A stretch of DNA of 64,000 nt, taken from the NCBI GenBank assembly GCA_003254925.1, contig QANZ01012774.1, positions 13,174 to 77,173 of the forward strand. Direction: 5' to 3'. The notes under the pieces were generated by a model. It was not told where the DNA came from, did no database searches, and saw only the letters and a program-made list of their open reading frames with translations. Position 1 is the stretch's first letter, and every line of letters starts with the position of its first letter. The stretch is from Chamaecrista fasciculata (taxonomy: Eukaryota; Streptophyta; Magnoliopsida; Fabales; Fabaceae). The position numbers were made by a program, and so were the translations under genes. Positions 47,701 through 59,705 of this stretch are shown one piece after another.

Positions 47701-49891
47701 AAGCCCATAATATAAAGTAATCACTGGGGCTTTAGCACACATTATATTAAAAGTTTAGCATGTGGCTAAGTGTATGCCTTTTAGGATTTTACTGAAGCCC
47801 GTGATGGGAAGACCCAGTAAGACAAATATACATATAGGCTAGGTCCCCTCTCTAACTCTAACTCTAAGTGAGCTACCCATTAGAGCCACTACATGACTAA
47901 AGGGCTAGGGCATAAAGATGAAGACCTAGTTCTCGGAATTTTAATTTGGAGATAAATGAATTAGGTATGCTCTCTATTGTTTTTAGTTTCAATGTTCTAG
48001 TATTCTAATTAACTCGATTAAAGTTATTTCCGCTTACGGTTCACGCTTACACGCTATCGATGTAAGAGTCTTGTTGATAGACGATCTATAAGTACTTCTG
48101 TAAGCGCTCAGCCGCTCATAGATTCTGGAGGCTTGCCCTGACCTTGATGAGTCTGAGCCCAATTCACCTAAACTTTTAATTATAAAAAAAAATGTGAAAA
48201 GAGATTACATTGGCGAGTCTGCATTGGATGCTGTAAGTTGTAAGTAGTGAGGAGTGACTGCAAGAGAATTGAGAGAGATAATAAGAGAGAAGTGAGAAGT
48301 AGATGATAAGGGTATGAATATGATTGTCCATATGAGGATCACACAAATTTAACAGAATGGCAATCGAAAGAAGGGTCCACTTTGGAACCGTTGGATCCGC
48401 CAATATTTAATGGATCCTTTATTCCTCATCAAACTCACCACTCCACCTTTTGACCATCTGACCCACCTGACCACGTTTTGACTCCCTCACTCTTCATTTA
48501 TTGTTCTCTCCTCTCCGCCCTAAAACATTTTGAGACATTTCCATATCATTTTTTATTTAGATAAAAAAAAACAATTGTTAAAAACTTAAAATTGACTCAC
48601 CTCTTTCTCGAATGGTTTGTCACCAAAAAATAAAAAAAGTCAACTCTGTATTTGTCTGTGTCTCTGAATAAGTTAAGATGAATTTTGTATGTGGTGGTTC
48701 AGCTTGGATGGAAGGAACCATAAATACTTTAACATGATACAGGCAAGCATCTCGTGAATCCTTCAAAATTAAAGCTTGAGCAAAATTGACATTGTCTCAG
48801 CTGTCAATGATGGGAGCGATGGCTTTGTTTTTCCTACACCAAATTACGCGCTCTTGTATGATTGTATCTCCATCTCTTTTAATTTGTACCCATGCACCTC
48901 ATCAACTGTAAACAACTCACACATCCCGCCAAAAATAAAAGAAACACGACCACAATTGACTATGTCAGTGAGTTCCTTTTGTCTTTGTCTCCCCTAAGTC
49001 AACTCTAACTCATTTTCTCCTTTATTAAGTTTCAGTGAAGGTGAGTTCTCAGTATAAAAGAGTGCAAGAATTCAATCACAAATTTTGATCCTTTAAACAC
49101 TCATTTTAGTCACATCTGTTAAGTGCAACAAACCAACCTAATTTTCCCACCATACATGTCATAATATAACACAGGAAATAATAGTAAGAGAATTTTTTTT
49201 GGACAGTAGAGGGCCAGAAAAACCGGCCCACGACCCGTGATTAACAAAAATAATTCCAGTTTGTGGCGTACGATCCTTACTTACTAGGATTTGGAAAAAA
49301 AGTTTACCCAAAAAAAATTGAAGACAGAAAAAATTCTTATTTTAGCTATAAAACGTTGAAGCCCACTTAAATTTTCAATGTCACTTGGCAGCCCAATCAC
49401 TCAAATTGTTTGAGTCCAAACTAAGTGATTCTAATTTTTTTGCAAGTCCATTAATATCTTTTTGGTAACAAAAACTTGAGCCCATGAACTCTTTTGTCAC
49501 CGACAAAAAAAAATGTACTTATGTAATGTGAGCTGAACAACTTTAATTTTGAAGAACATGGTGAACCCATGATCAAATTTTTTGAGGAAAAAAAATTGTA
49601 CAATTATTTTTTTTATGGAAAAAATTTTACAAATTTAATTTTATTACAGAAGTGACGTATATGTTGATAACTGTTACTTATGACGCGAAATTCAACTTTT
49701 GCTTGCTGCGGTTTACATCGGACGGAGATAATAAGTTATAGGAAAACTGTATCTACGGCCAAGATTCTTCAAGATCCAAAGTAAAAGAATTAAAGAATTC
49801 TTCTTACCAAGATCCAAGGCTCGTCAATCGCCACAACTCACAAATCTGTAGTGTCGAAAAGGGTAGGTAGTGGTTTTTGTTGGCAATCTCC
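47701..49891. other. Intergenic, upstream of the glutaredoxin gene
   Basis: The stretch 47750-48170 is less AT-rich, with 'tctaactctaactctaag' and 'gcttacggttcacgcttaca'. It may be part of an unrecognised LTR, but no termini were found. The rest is AT-rich. No gene recognised. Confidence 0.4.
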
Positions 49892-52208
49892 ATGGCTCCG
49901 ACGGCGACAATGACCGTAACGGCGATGTTGCTGATAGCAGCAGCAATTTCTCTGTATTATGCTGAAGCTTCCTCTTCAGCTGAGTTTGTGCATAACACCA
50001 TCACTTCTCACAACATCGTCATTTTTTCTAAGTCCTATTGCCCGTACGTATACACGCTCTTAATTGCTCTTTGATTGACTCTATGCACATAATTTGGTTA
50101 TTTTCTCTACAAATTGATTGGGATTATATTTTAATTCATCGTTAATTTACGATAATCTGGTCGATTTGATAGGCCTTGTTGACGATTTAAATCTGCTGAT
50201 TTCATTGGACCGACGAATTAGTCTTGTCCTGTTTATGTATATTTAGGGGAGCATTTTTTTTTTTCTCCAGATAAAAGGAATTTAGATTTGTGTAGTTGTT
50301 CAAGACTCATAAATGTTGATGCAATTTTGGTACATTTGGTTGGAGTGAAAGTTGAAGGAATTGTTTGTTCAAAAGAAAAAAGTTGAAGGAATTGAGGAAT
50401 AAAGGATGAAAATTTGCAATGTAGATCGGCTTGATTGATACAGCAGCACATTGTTAATTTTCAATTTTTATTCCATTTCTACTCTTGACAAACACACCTT
50501 AATAGCTTATTTTATAAGAAGCTAGGGTCTGAAAATGGAAAATGTTTTTTGCTTCTGTGAATGATTGGAAGTTGGAGGTAGAATGTGTGGTTCAAATTCG
50601 ATATTTCTTTGCAAGTATAGGATTCTTTCTTCATGACGAATTTCAAGATTTGGACATACTTGGGGCTTTATACTGCTGCATGGATTCGGGAAATATTTTC
50701 TAATGGGATGGATTCACGAATGATACATGACTATAATCTACATTGTGTCTTGAATATTTAGGATGTTATGCAATACATAAGCAGATATTCCTAGTGTTGA
50801 CATCCTAATTCATGTTATACTGGATGGATTCGCGAATGATGCATGACTATAATCTACATTGTGTCTTGAAGATTTAGGATATTATGCAATACAGAAGCAG
50901 AGATTCGTAGAGTTGTGTGTTGACATCCTAATTCATGTTAGGAAACGTCAGACTTGTTTTTATGTTTTTTTGAAAAAACTATTTTATTTAGTTATTATAC
51001 ATTTATACTATATGCGGTCATAGTTCCATTCCAAAATTTCAAGGGTGTCATTGTGTAAATATCGGTCATCTGTTCGTCATCATATTTGGATATCCTCTGA
51101 TGGTTGCTTGCTTAGGTTTTAGATACTAAGACTATTGGGATCTGATGTTTATTATTTAGGTTAGTATTACATTTTATATGTCCTTTATGTTTTTATATGT
51201 TCATTATCATTATTTTTGGCTCTCCTGAATTTTTCCACTCACCTATTTTTGAATGGAAGCTACTTAAAAACTGTGCCATTCATGAACTTGATGAATGTTT
51301 GTATGTTTTGAATTTTGCACCATAAATTTGTATTTCCACCTCATTAAAGTACTCATGAAATGATGTATTGGGTAATTATTATATTTCTCCTGGATTCGTT
51401 TTTGATATTTTAGGTACTGTCGAAGAGCAAAAGGTGTATTCAAAGAGTTAAACCAAGTACCACATGTTGTTGAGCTTGATGAGAGAGGTATACTGATTTT
51501 TCTTTGGTCTATTAAATTCTAGAACTGGTTCTATTTCTTATGGGAAGAATGAAATGGTGTAGCTTCAATTAGCAATATTGGAAACAGGGTTGGGTTAGCG
51601 TTCATTTTCTAGTACTTCCCTTCAGATGGAATGCTTTGAGGGGGAAAAGGTTAAAAAAAATAAAGGTTGTAGTTTGCCTCCTACAGGGACTGTTAGCCTA
51701 CAGAGAGGGAGAGAAACGAGATGAAAGGGTCTATAATCAAGGATTAGACTTCGGTAAAGTTTCTTGAGTATCTGTTATTAGATGTTGCAATAGAAAACAT
51801 GACTTGGAAAGCAAATATTTAAGAACTGTAGATAAGTTTTGTACTTAAATTAACTCTTTCTTTCTTGCAAAGCACATATATATGCCGTATAAATATGTTG
51901 AGGGTGAGATTTCTTTCTTGCAGACGATGGTTCGAAGATTCAGGATATTTTGGTTAATATTGTTGGGAGGCGTACTGTGCCACAAGTCTTTATTAATGGA
52001 AAGCACCTTGGTGGCTCAGATGGTAAGTCTTTATTTATGACTAACAACTTGTACAGACTTTTCCTTATTCCATCTAAGCTTGAATTTCCTTGGAAAATCA
52101 CTCAAATATTTGTTCATTGACTGTTTTGCAGATACTGTTGAAGCCTACGAGAGTGGAAAACTGGCAAAGCTTCTAGGAATTGAGACAGTGGAGAAAGATG
52201 ATTTATGA
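49892..52208 (+). CDS. GRXC4: Glutaredoxin, CPYC class (GRXC4-like)
   Basis: Four exons, 49892-50043, 51414-51487, 51924-52022 and 52132-52208, all in frame, encode 133 residues. A hydrophobic N-terminus ([21 protein letters not shown], about 6-26) looks like a signal peptide, as in Arabidopsis GRXC3/C4, suggesting entry to the secretory pathway. The catalytic site is CPYC (residues 50-53), split by intron 1 between codon bases of its proline. [14 protein letters not shown] supplies the cis-proline and the glutathione-binding loop, followed by the SDD motif. Such enzymes reduce disulfides and glutathione-mixed disulfides at the expense of glutathione. Intron 1 is 1.37 kb and holds a tandem duplication. 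The start at 49892 is the first ATG of the frame. The protein ends KDDL, close to but not the same as the ER-retention signal KDEL. Confidence 0.94.
50708..50941. repeat. Tandem duplication inside glutaredoxin intron 1
   Basis: A unit of about 116 bp starting 'atggattcacgaatgata' (50708) is repeated directly at 50824 with roughly 90 percent identity; the second copy has a small insertion 'agttgtg'. A partial third match (atggattcgggaaat) lies at about 50681. Confidence 0.85.
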
Positions 52209-52726
52209 ATCAGATTATCAGTAATTTGAAATTTGTAGTTGTATCACATATTATATGCTCAATGTGGGAGTGCTGCATAATAGGTATAACGACAGAATCA
52301 ATGTTTTCATTCAGATGATTAGAGGTTTAATCAATTAGTTATGACCTGAATTGCTTCGATGGTTTTTTCTATTTAAAGGGGGAAATTATTATTACTCAAC
52401 AATCAGCCAATCTCAATTATTTAAAAATATAATTGGTGCTTTGACTGAAAACTCTCAGAGTTATATATCTATATTTGTTAATAATATAAAAAAGAAAGAA
52501 GATATCAAATTATTAGTTGAATAATATAATGATAATAGGTAGTTTTCACTTTTCAGTATAAGCTAATTTCTTTAATTGAATGTTAATAATTTTCATTGTC
52601 TAATATTCAACACTTGCGAATTATATGATAGAATTTTATGTTAAAAATACAAATTCAACACCTAGTATTTCATCAATTAGCTGGATATTTTCTGAAGAAC
52701 TAATACACTACATGAAACCCGACCTA
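52209..52726. other. 3' flank of the glutaredoxin gene
   Basis: AT-rich 3' flank with no feature seen. Confidence 0.4.
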
Positions 52727-52890
52727 GTTTAAATGGGCTATGGATCCCCTGCTGTACCGCAGGCGTGCGGTGCGGCAGGGGCCAATGGGAGTGCGCCATG
52801 TGGCGCCACCTGCACACGTGGCACACTCTCATTGGCCCCAGTCGCACCTCACGCCCTGCGGTACGGCAGGGGATCCGTTCCCGTTTAAAT
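52727..52890. mobile_element. GC-rich foldback MITE
   Basis: The left arm containing tggatcccctgctgtaccgc pairs with the right arm containing gcggtacggcaggggatccg. The pairing continues through 'ggggccaat' and 'cacgtgg' to the centre, making an about 160-bp palindrome. Both ends show TTTAAA (52728-52733 and 52884-52889), either a target duplication or the arm tips. Its GC content contrasts strongly with the AT-rich surroundings. No coding content. Confidence 0.75.
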
Positions 52891-53428
52891 GACAGTATCA
52901 AAGCCGTGTAGCCAAAGTACATTGGATAGTTTCCGTTATGTATTAAAGTCCTCAGATTGCCGTCATGATTTCTTAACCATGTAAAAAAGAATTAATGGTT
53001 TTAGTTTTCTTGTTTAAAATTGTTGCTGCTACTACATTCTCCAACCTTGTTTTTTTACCTGTGATACTATGGAATTGCATATTGACGTTGGCATTATTCA
53101 GTTTTTTCAGTTTTCGCGACTCTGGTCATATCAAATATGAATATGGATGCTTATAACTGGCTCACTCATAGTCAGAGAATCCTTTTAGGTCTCTTCATTG
53201 TTAAAACTCGTACAAAATCTAGAGTCTTGCAAGTTCAGAGTAGAAATAAAAAAGGTACTATTTAAGCAACCTTGTTTTTCTCTCTGTTGATTACAATATT
53301 ATACCTTGACAAGAACTGGGAACTATATGTCTAGTCTGCATATAACCAGTGACGGAGCTAGAAACTAAATATAGGGGGGCCAAACGGCCATGCATATAAC
53401 CATTGCCAAGCTGAGATGAAGCTTCACC
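52891..53428. other. Intergenic, no gene seen
   Basis: AT-rich. 'accagtgacggagctagaa' near 53345, a phrase common at transposon or LTR edges, was noted. No gene seen. Confidence 0.35.
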
Positions 53429-54117
53429 CTATGGCTTGGGATGTTTGGGAATTGGATGAGTTGTTACTCCATGATAATCTATAGTGTAGACAGTATCATG
53501 ACCATTGTTACTATTTTCTGTGTATTCTTCCAGTTCCATGGGATCTTCTTTATCGACAAATGAACTTTCCGATTCCATCTCTGCATCTGCCACCTGCATT
53601 TTATGTCCCCATATTCAAGGAATAAGCTGAAACAATAATCTGATTACAAAAGTCAAGAGATGCCTGCCAAATTTTCTTAGTAGCTGAGAGGAAAATAAGA
53701 AAACCCAATAGATTCATATGGTCATACCCATATGGAGAAAGGAACAAAAGCCATGCATACAAAGCTGTAGTTTAAGCAAGGCTTACAAATCAACCAAATT
53801 AATAGATTTGCTCTCTTAAAGGATAACTTAACAACACACAGAAGTAGATCAAATGACCAATATGACCAGAAAGAGGAACTTCTGCCTTTAGATGGAAACA
53901 GGGTTTACCAAAAACAATAAACCAGGATTAGTTACCTAATTACCTTGGTGGATTTTACACTGTTGTGATATTCATGGTGGTGTGCAGGAATTGACATGCT
54001 CAGCTTCCGTACTGGTTTAGACATAACATTTAGAGAACAGCTTGGATGTTGGGCAAGAAAATATAAAGAGAACGTGAGGAGACAGCTGCACAAAATGAAG
54101 TGTAAAGAGTTCATCAT
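53429..54117 (-). CDS. Putative secreted signalling-peptide precursor (RGF/GOLVEN/CLEL-like)
   Basis: Two exons, 54117-53944 and 53593-53429, joined at phase 0 by a GT-AG intron, give 112 residues. Residues 1-29 (MMNSLHFILCSCLLTFSLYF, then LAQHPSCSL) look like a signal peptide. A variable, basic-then-acidic middle follows (VDKEDPMELEEY). The C-terminus is TVYTIDYHGVTTHPIPKHPKP with Asp97-Tyr98. RGF/GLV/CLEL peptides share this layout: signal peptide, variable region and a C-terminal 13-residue peptide starting DY (sulfated tyrosine) and containing HPP(R/K)H. Here HP-I-PKH takes that place and the end is extended by PKP where family members end in N. The family therefore seems likely but is not certain. 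If right, the product is cleaved, sulfated and sensed by LRR receptor kinases in root meristems. An in-frame second ATG (54114) is an alternative start. Confidence 0.65.
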
Positions 54118-54654
54118 CACACATATGATCTGTTTGAAGCTAAGGTTTTCTGCCCTCAAAGCGTCAAACTTTTCGTTAGTCAAGAATCAAGATTGCAAAG
54201 ATCTAATTGAAGAACATATAAAAGTATACGTGTCTGAGGGAAGTGGTGGGGGGCAGACAGAGAGATAAAGAAAGCAATTATTGATTAAGGGTCCTCGGAA
54301 ACATGTCCCAACCTTCAAGCCAATTGCCCATGACTCTGTTGTATATGCAGGGCCATCTTCTCTCGTGATATGATAATTCTTGAGTGATTTACTGATTTAA
54401 CATTTTGTCTTTTAAAGATACACCTTATCTTAATTTAGCATCTCAATAATTAGATGTTTATATTATAGTTTAAGATCATTAATTTTGATTTTAAAATGTT
54501 TATGTAACCAAACAATTACTGCATTTTATAAATCCTGCGGACTTAAAGGGAGTGTTTTGATGGCTACATAAGCAGTTGACAACTACATCACTTGTTCAAC
54601 AAAATGATATATTAACACTTTTAACTTTTAAAGGACCAAAATTATTAATTCTCT
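54118..54654. other. Promoter side of the peptide gene
   Basis: Upstream flank of a minus-strand gene; AT-rich. No other feature seen. Confidence 0.4.
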
Positions 54655-54775
54655 TATTATTATTTTTTCCCAGTAAAAAGGTGAAGAAAGGGGTAAAGAT
54701 AAGGGTTGAACCATTGACATCAATCTCAATGGTTGAGTCTGTTGTCTAATACTAAGTGAGCTATCAATTTATTTG
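54655..54775 (-). repeat. tRNA-derived SINE-like repeat
   Basis: Read on the minus strand, 'gatagctcacttagtatta' near the start (A-box-like) and 'aatggttcaacccttatc' 30 bases later (B-box-like) give the polymerase III promoter spacing. The 3' end is A-rich (54655-54670 region on the opposite strand). Confidence 0.5.
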
Positions 54776-57700
54776 CATCATGATATAATAATTGGCCTCA
54801 ATGAAATATGTCAATTCTTCTTTGTATTAGAGCTTGAGGAGCAGGTAAACAAGGAATTGAGAGTTCACGCGTATGTCTCATCATCTCATCTCATGCCAAA
54901 TAAAACCTGTCCATGCTACATCATCAATCATCATCATCATCACCAATTCACCATCCTATGTTTTATGACTTTTGTCCTCAACAATAAGAACTGGTTGTGA
55001 TGTGTCATCCTTTGGCTGCTATTGATGTGCATCTCTTACTCTCTCTCAATGTTTCTATAGATTTTGGTGTCTTCTTATGACACTTGTAGTCTTGTAGATG
55101 CTAGTCATTTCATCAAACACTATTTTTAATGTGGCAATCTTTCAGCCTTTCAATTAAAAAAATTGAATGTCTCTCTCCTCTCCACTCTTTTTAGGTTTCT
55201 CACTGATTCAGCCTGCTCTAGAAAATAGAAACCTCATTTTTGAGATTTTTCTGTAGACTCAATCTGGTCAATTTCCAACCCAAATGAATGTAACCTAGTC
55301 CATTCACAATTGAAGCACCCACACTGCCACACATGTAGCAATACACTAGTAGTTCATGATTATCATGCTCTGTTTTTAATGTGAAGGTAAAAATCCTCTG
55401 TTTTTTTTTCATTTTATTGCAAGAGTTGTGTTATGTGGAATTTATATGAACAGAGGGATTTCTAAAGTTTTACATCAACTACTTTTTGAATTTTGAACTA
55501 TGACTTGTTAAAAATGCCATCTAAATATAACTAAAATAACCTCAACATTGATTCTATACACAAGTTCCGTTTTTATTTTTTTTAAGTTTACTCTTCATAA
55601 AAATGGTTATTATTTGTGAGTCTCTGGAACTTTGTTTCAATTAATCTAAACTCGACCTATGTCACGTGTTATACTTAAATAATATAGAAACTTTTATCAC
55701 TCACAAGTCACATCAATCTGGCATTGATAAATAATATATATTATGAGTTTCTATCTTTACAGTAACAGAATGGTATAATATTAAATGTCTATGTTTTCCT
55801 TACAACCTATGGAACCAAGCCTATAAGTTGATTTCTTTAAATCAAAATGGCATTATTGAGAAAGAGAATGATTAGGCCTTTGAGGCCCTAATCATCCTAG
55901 ATATACACCCACACAAAGAATGATAAAAGAACAATCATAGACTAAGCTGTCAGTAACTTGAAGGGCTATAAGGGGTTTAAATGCATCAATGAAGTAGTTA
56001 GTAATTTAATTAATGATTGTCGTTAAGAATAGGGCACCAATTGGGTGTGGCATCTTAATGAACACCCATCTCCATTATTTTTCCCATATTTCCTCTCTAA
56101 AACTAGGGTTTGTCACGGTCATGACCACACTATCATTTCCAAAAGCTTTCTTCTCCTCTTTATCTTTCGTCCACAAGTTTTCTTCTAGAATCCTACAAGG
56201 AAATATTTCAATCATGAATTTTGTGTATAAACCCAACCAGCTCAAATTAAACTCAATTCTCTTTAATCCTCTGGGTTTTCACATGATGAGAAACTTTATA
56301 GTACTACTTAATGTTGAATATTCAACACTGCTTCCACTTTATAATAAGCAAATGGTTCATCTCATTCCAGCAGATGTTATTAGTTTTTTTTAAGAAAAAA
56401 AACGAAGCATTCTCATCCGTCCAAATTGAATATACACTATATAACAGATAACTTTAATTATTGAAAATTTAGTTTTTACATTTTAATCCTTAAAAATCTT
56501 AAAACCAATATACTTTTATCCTTTTGTCAATGAAAGTTGATAGCTAAAAAAAGAGTTTGAGGGACTAAAGTATATTGATTCTATGATTTTCATATATTAA
56601 AGCATGTGAAATAAACTTTTAGGAATTGGATTTGTGATGTCAATTTGTAAGTTCATTTGAACTTTTTTTTTTCCTAAAGAAAATGACAATCAATAATAGT
56701 TGAAATGTTGGAGTGCAGTAACTCTCAAACTCGTTAAATTCCTGAGTGATTAGGCAGCTTGAAAAAGTAGGACGTATGATATACAGGAGGTTCTTGTAGT
56801 TTTAATGACGTGCATGATGATGAGGATGCAGTTTGGTAAGAAGACAGCCTATAATATAGTATAGGATATATGTGGGGTTACTTGTGGGAGAAAATGAAAG
56901 GTGTGACAAGTTAGAAGCATAAGCATATGATTAAAGCAACATCAATCTTGAATAATGAATAATGAATGGTGAGGCTTTTCATTGGTGCCTTCTTCACGTG
57001 GGCATTTCAATATTAACATTTAAAACCAATCAGTTTAGATTTGCCTTTGGCTTTAGGTAATATTCATCACGTTTAAGCCGTTTCTTGGTTGAATTTTCTG
57101 CAACTTTCTTAACTCTTTCCATCAAAACGCATATCTTAATCTCCATACTCTGGTCCAACTCCTTCATTATTACTAATTAATTAACTAATTAACTCTCTCA
57201 ATTTACCTTAGTTATGTATATCAGTGGTATATATATGTGAATGTCAACTAGCTATAATATAATTATTCATCAGTTCCTGCTCTGTTAACGTCCAGATTAA
57301 TTCAAATTAAACCATCTTTAATTGAATTAATGGAATTCAGTAAAATGCCCCGTTTTAGTATGGAGTATATGGTGACAGGTGAGTTGCAAAGTGGGGCCAT
57401 TTTGGGGATTGAAAAATTGAAACCTTTTTTTTTGATAAGATGATGAGACAGAGCATTGTTGGCAATTCTCATAGGAAAGTGTTGGGAAAGATACGGTACG
57501 GTGTGGGTGATTGATTCAAACAAGCTTGGAATTTTAAAGAGATGGGAAAAAAAAGGCTTTTTCATATATTTTGTGTCATTAAACAAGTTTTGTTTCCTGG
57601 GAGGAGTCACAAATTCTAACGCATGCTTTCCTTCTTTTATTCCAATTTAATTATGATCACATTAATCTGACTGGTCCTCATTGGTACTGTATATATATAT

Positions 57701-57944
57701 AATTAAATAAATCACTCTTGAGTCTTGTCAGTACAAGCTCATTTTCTTTCTTTGTTTATTAGTATAAATTAAAACCAAGTAATAACTGATTGAAATTGAA
57801 GGCCAAGACCAAACCCCAAGAATTAAAAGCGTATTAAATCCTCCTGTTTCTTAACCCCCTTCTCTCCCCACAACTTTCCCATTTGACTACCATATTCAAC
57901 TTCAATTCTGTCTCTCTCTGATCTGAGTTCTGTTCTGTTCTGCC
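54776..57944. other. Intergenic, upstream of the HD-Zip gene
   Basis: AT-rich. The 126-codon frame at 56013-56393 has no recognisable motif, and codon use is not gene-like. TATAAA at 57763-57768, about 180 bp before the next start codon, may be its TATA box. No other feature seen. Confidence 0.45.
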
Positions 57945-58920
57945 ATGGAAGACGATGAAGCATGCAACACTGGGCTGTGTCTTGGTTTGGGGATGGAAGG
58001 GTATGTGGCCAAGAAGAAGAAGCAGAGAGAGAAACAACAAGTACCTTTAGAGCTTTGTTCCAAAGGAGATCAAGAAGCCCTTCATAGACTGCAAGATGAT
58101 GAAGAAGAAGATGGATTCACTTTAATGAGAATCCATCACAACAACAACAGTAACAACTGCAGAAAGAAACTCAGGCTCACAAAGGACCAATCCGCCTTGC
58201 TTGAGAATAGCTTCAACCTCCATAGCACACTTAACCCGGTATTAATATACATATATATATATTCATGTAAATTTCTTCTCTTTTCTCTTTTCTCTTTTCT
58301 ACCAATGGGTGTTGGGTTTAACAAAAGATATTAGTCTGAACTCTTTGTTGAGAGATGTGCTCACATTTAGTGTCAGTGTACTTACAAGAAAAGAAAGAAA
58401 ATCTTGTCTTTATCATTCACTTTAATTTTACAGTTATGATCATATATATATATACACAGATCTAAACATATATAAATATTTATGCTATCATGTATAACAA
58501 TGTTTGTATATATCCATGATTGTGCAGGCCCAGAAACAAGCACTTGCTGATGAATTGAATCTGAAGCCTAGACAAGTGGAAGTTTGGTTTCAAAACAGAA
58601 GAGCAAGGTGATTATATATTTATACAAGCAAGCAGGGAAATGAATGATTTATTTAAATGATTAATGTGAATGTATGTAATGGTGGTAACAGGACAAAGTT
58701 GAAACAAACGGAGGTAGAGTGTGAGTTGTTGAAGAAATGCTGTGAGAATCTAACGGACGAGAATGGAAGATTGAAGAGGGAATTGCAGGAATTACGTGCA
58801 CTCAAAGTGGAAGCAGTGTCGTCTCCTTTCTACATTCAACTCTCTAAGGCTGCCACGTTGGCTTTGTGTTCCTCCTGTCAGAAACTATTCAAACCCAATC
58901 ACTCTACCAAACCAGAATAA
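57945..58920 (+). CDS. HD-Zip class II transcription factor (HAT22/HAT9-like)
   Basis: Three exons, 57945-58238, 58528-58607 and 58692-58920, in frame, give 200 residues. The N-terminus [11 protein letters not shown] (7-17) carries an LxLxL repressor motif, as in HAT22. A Lys-rich and an acidic stretch follow. The homeodomain begins [15 protein letters not shown] (73-87) and ends with helix 3, [15 protein letters not shown] (113-127). It runs straight into a leucine zipper with heptad leucines at 138, 145, 152 and 159. After PFYIQL (170-175) comes the site where class II proteins have CPSCE; here it reads CSSCQ (184-188). Class II HD-Zips are nuclear repressors acting in shade, auxin and abscisic-acid responses. 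Introns fall inside the homeodomain, at the family's usual places. The protein is shorter than typical HAT22 (about 280), mainly because the N-terminal linker is short. Confidence 0.94.
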
Positions 58921-59705
58921 TAATATTACTAATTAATAATCATATATAATACTAATTAATCATAACCATTATATTATTCTAGCCTTTTCAAAATTCAGGA
59001 TCTCCATCCATATCATCAATTGCTACGTACGTGCAAGGCTAAGCTAAAAGGCACACATGATCCAGATTTCCATAATTAAATATATCCATGTATTGATTAG
59101 TGGGAGGTTCAAGTTGTTAATCCCTAGTTAGGTGTTATGTTTCACAAATTAATTAATTAACTCCCTTCTCTCTTTCTTGTTCTTCTTTTCTTTTCTTTTC
59201 TTTTCTTTTGGGTTTGTGATTTTAACACTGAATGAACGAAGAGGTGTTAATTAGTGAGTACGGAGAAAGGAATAAGATTTTGAATGGTTGAAACTGAAAG
59301 AGGAAAATAATTCCCTAAGTAAGTCCACTAATTAGAAACTGGGTAGGGTTAAAAAAGGGAAAGTATTGAATCTTTAGATATATAGGTAGGTAGGATTTAT
59401 ACATTTACATTCGTCATCCATATATGATATGATCCATGTGTGTGTGAGAAATTAAAAATACAAAGGCATTTTCCTTCAAATCCATCCATTTAATCTTTAT
59501 GTCGTACTTTTATCTTTATTTTCTCTTTTCAATTCGTTTTTTGCGGTTTACCTTTCTTCTCATTTCTGTAAAATTTAGACATGTGTATCTACTCTAATAT
59601 TCGGATAAGATTTTCCTAACTTGGACATGAAATAAATTCAACCATGTCTTAATTTGATTCTTCTCAAGTTTTTAGGGCTCCCACTATTCGGATACTTTTA
59701 ATTTA
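58921..59705. other. 3' flank of the HD-Zip gene
   Basis: AT-rich; a (TTTTC)n-like run lies at about 59185-59208. No gene seen. Confidence 0.45.

Noticed and set aside
54690-54772. Possible minus-strand tRNA gene
   Set aside because: A/B boxes are present but no paired acceptor stem; the A-rich 3' end points to a SINE.
56013-56393. 126-codon plus-strand frame
   Set aside because: Composition like intergenic DNA and no motif; likely chance.
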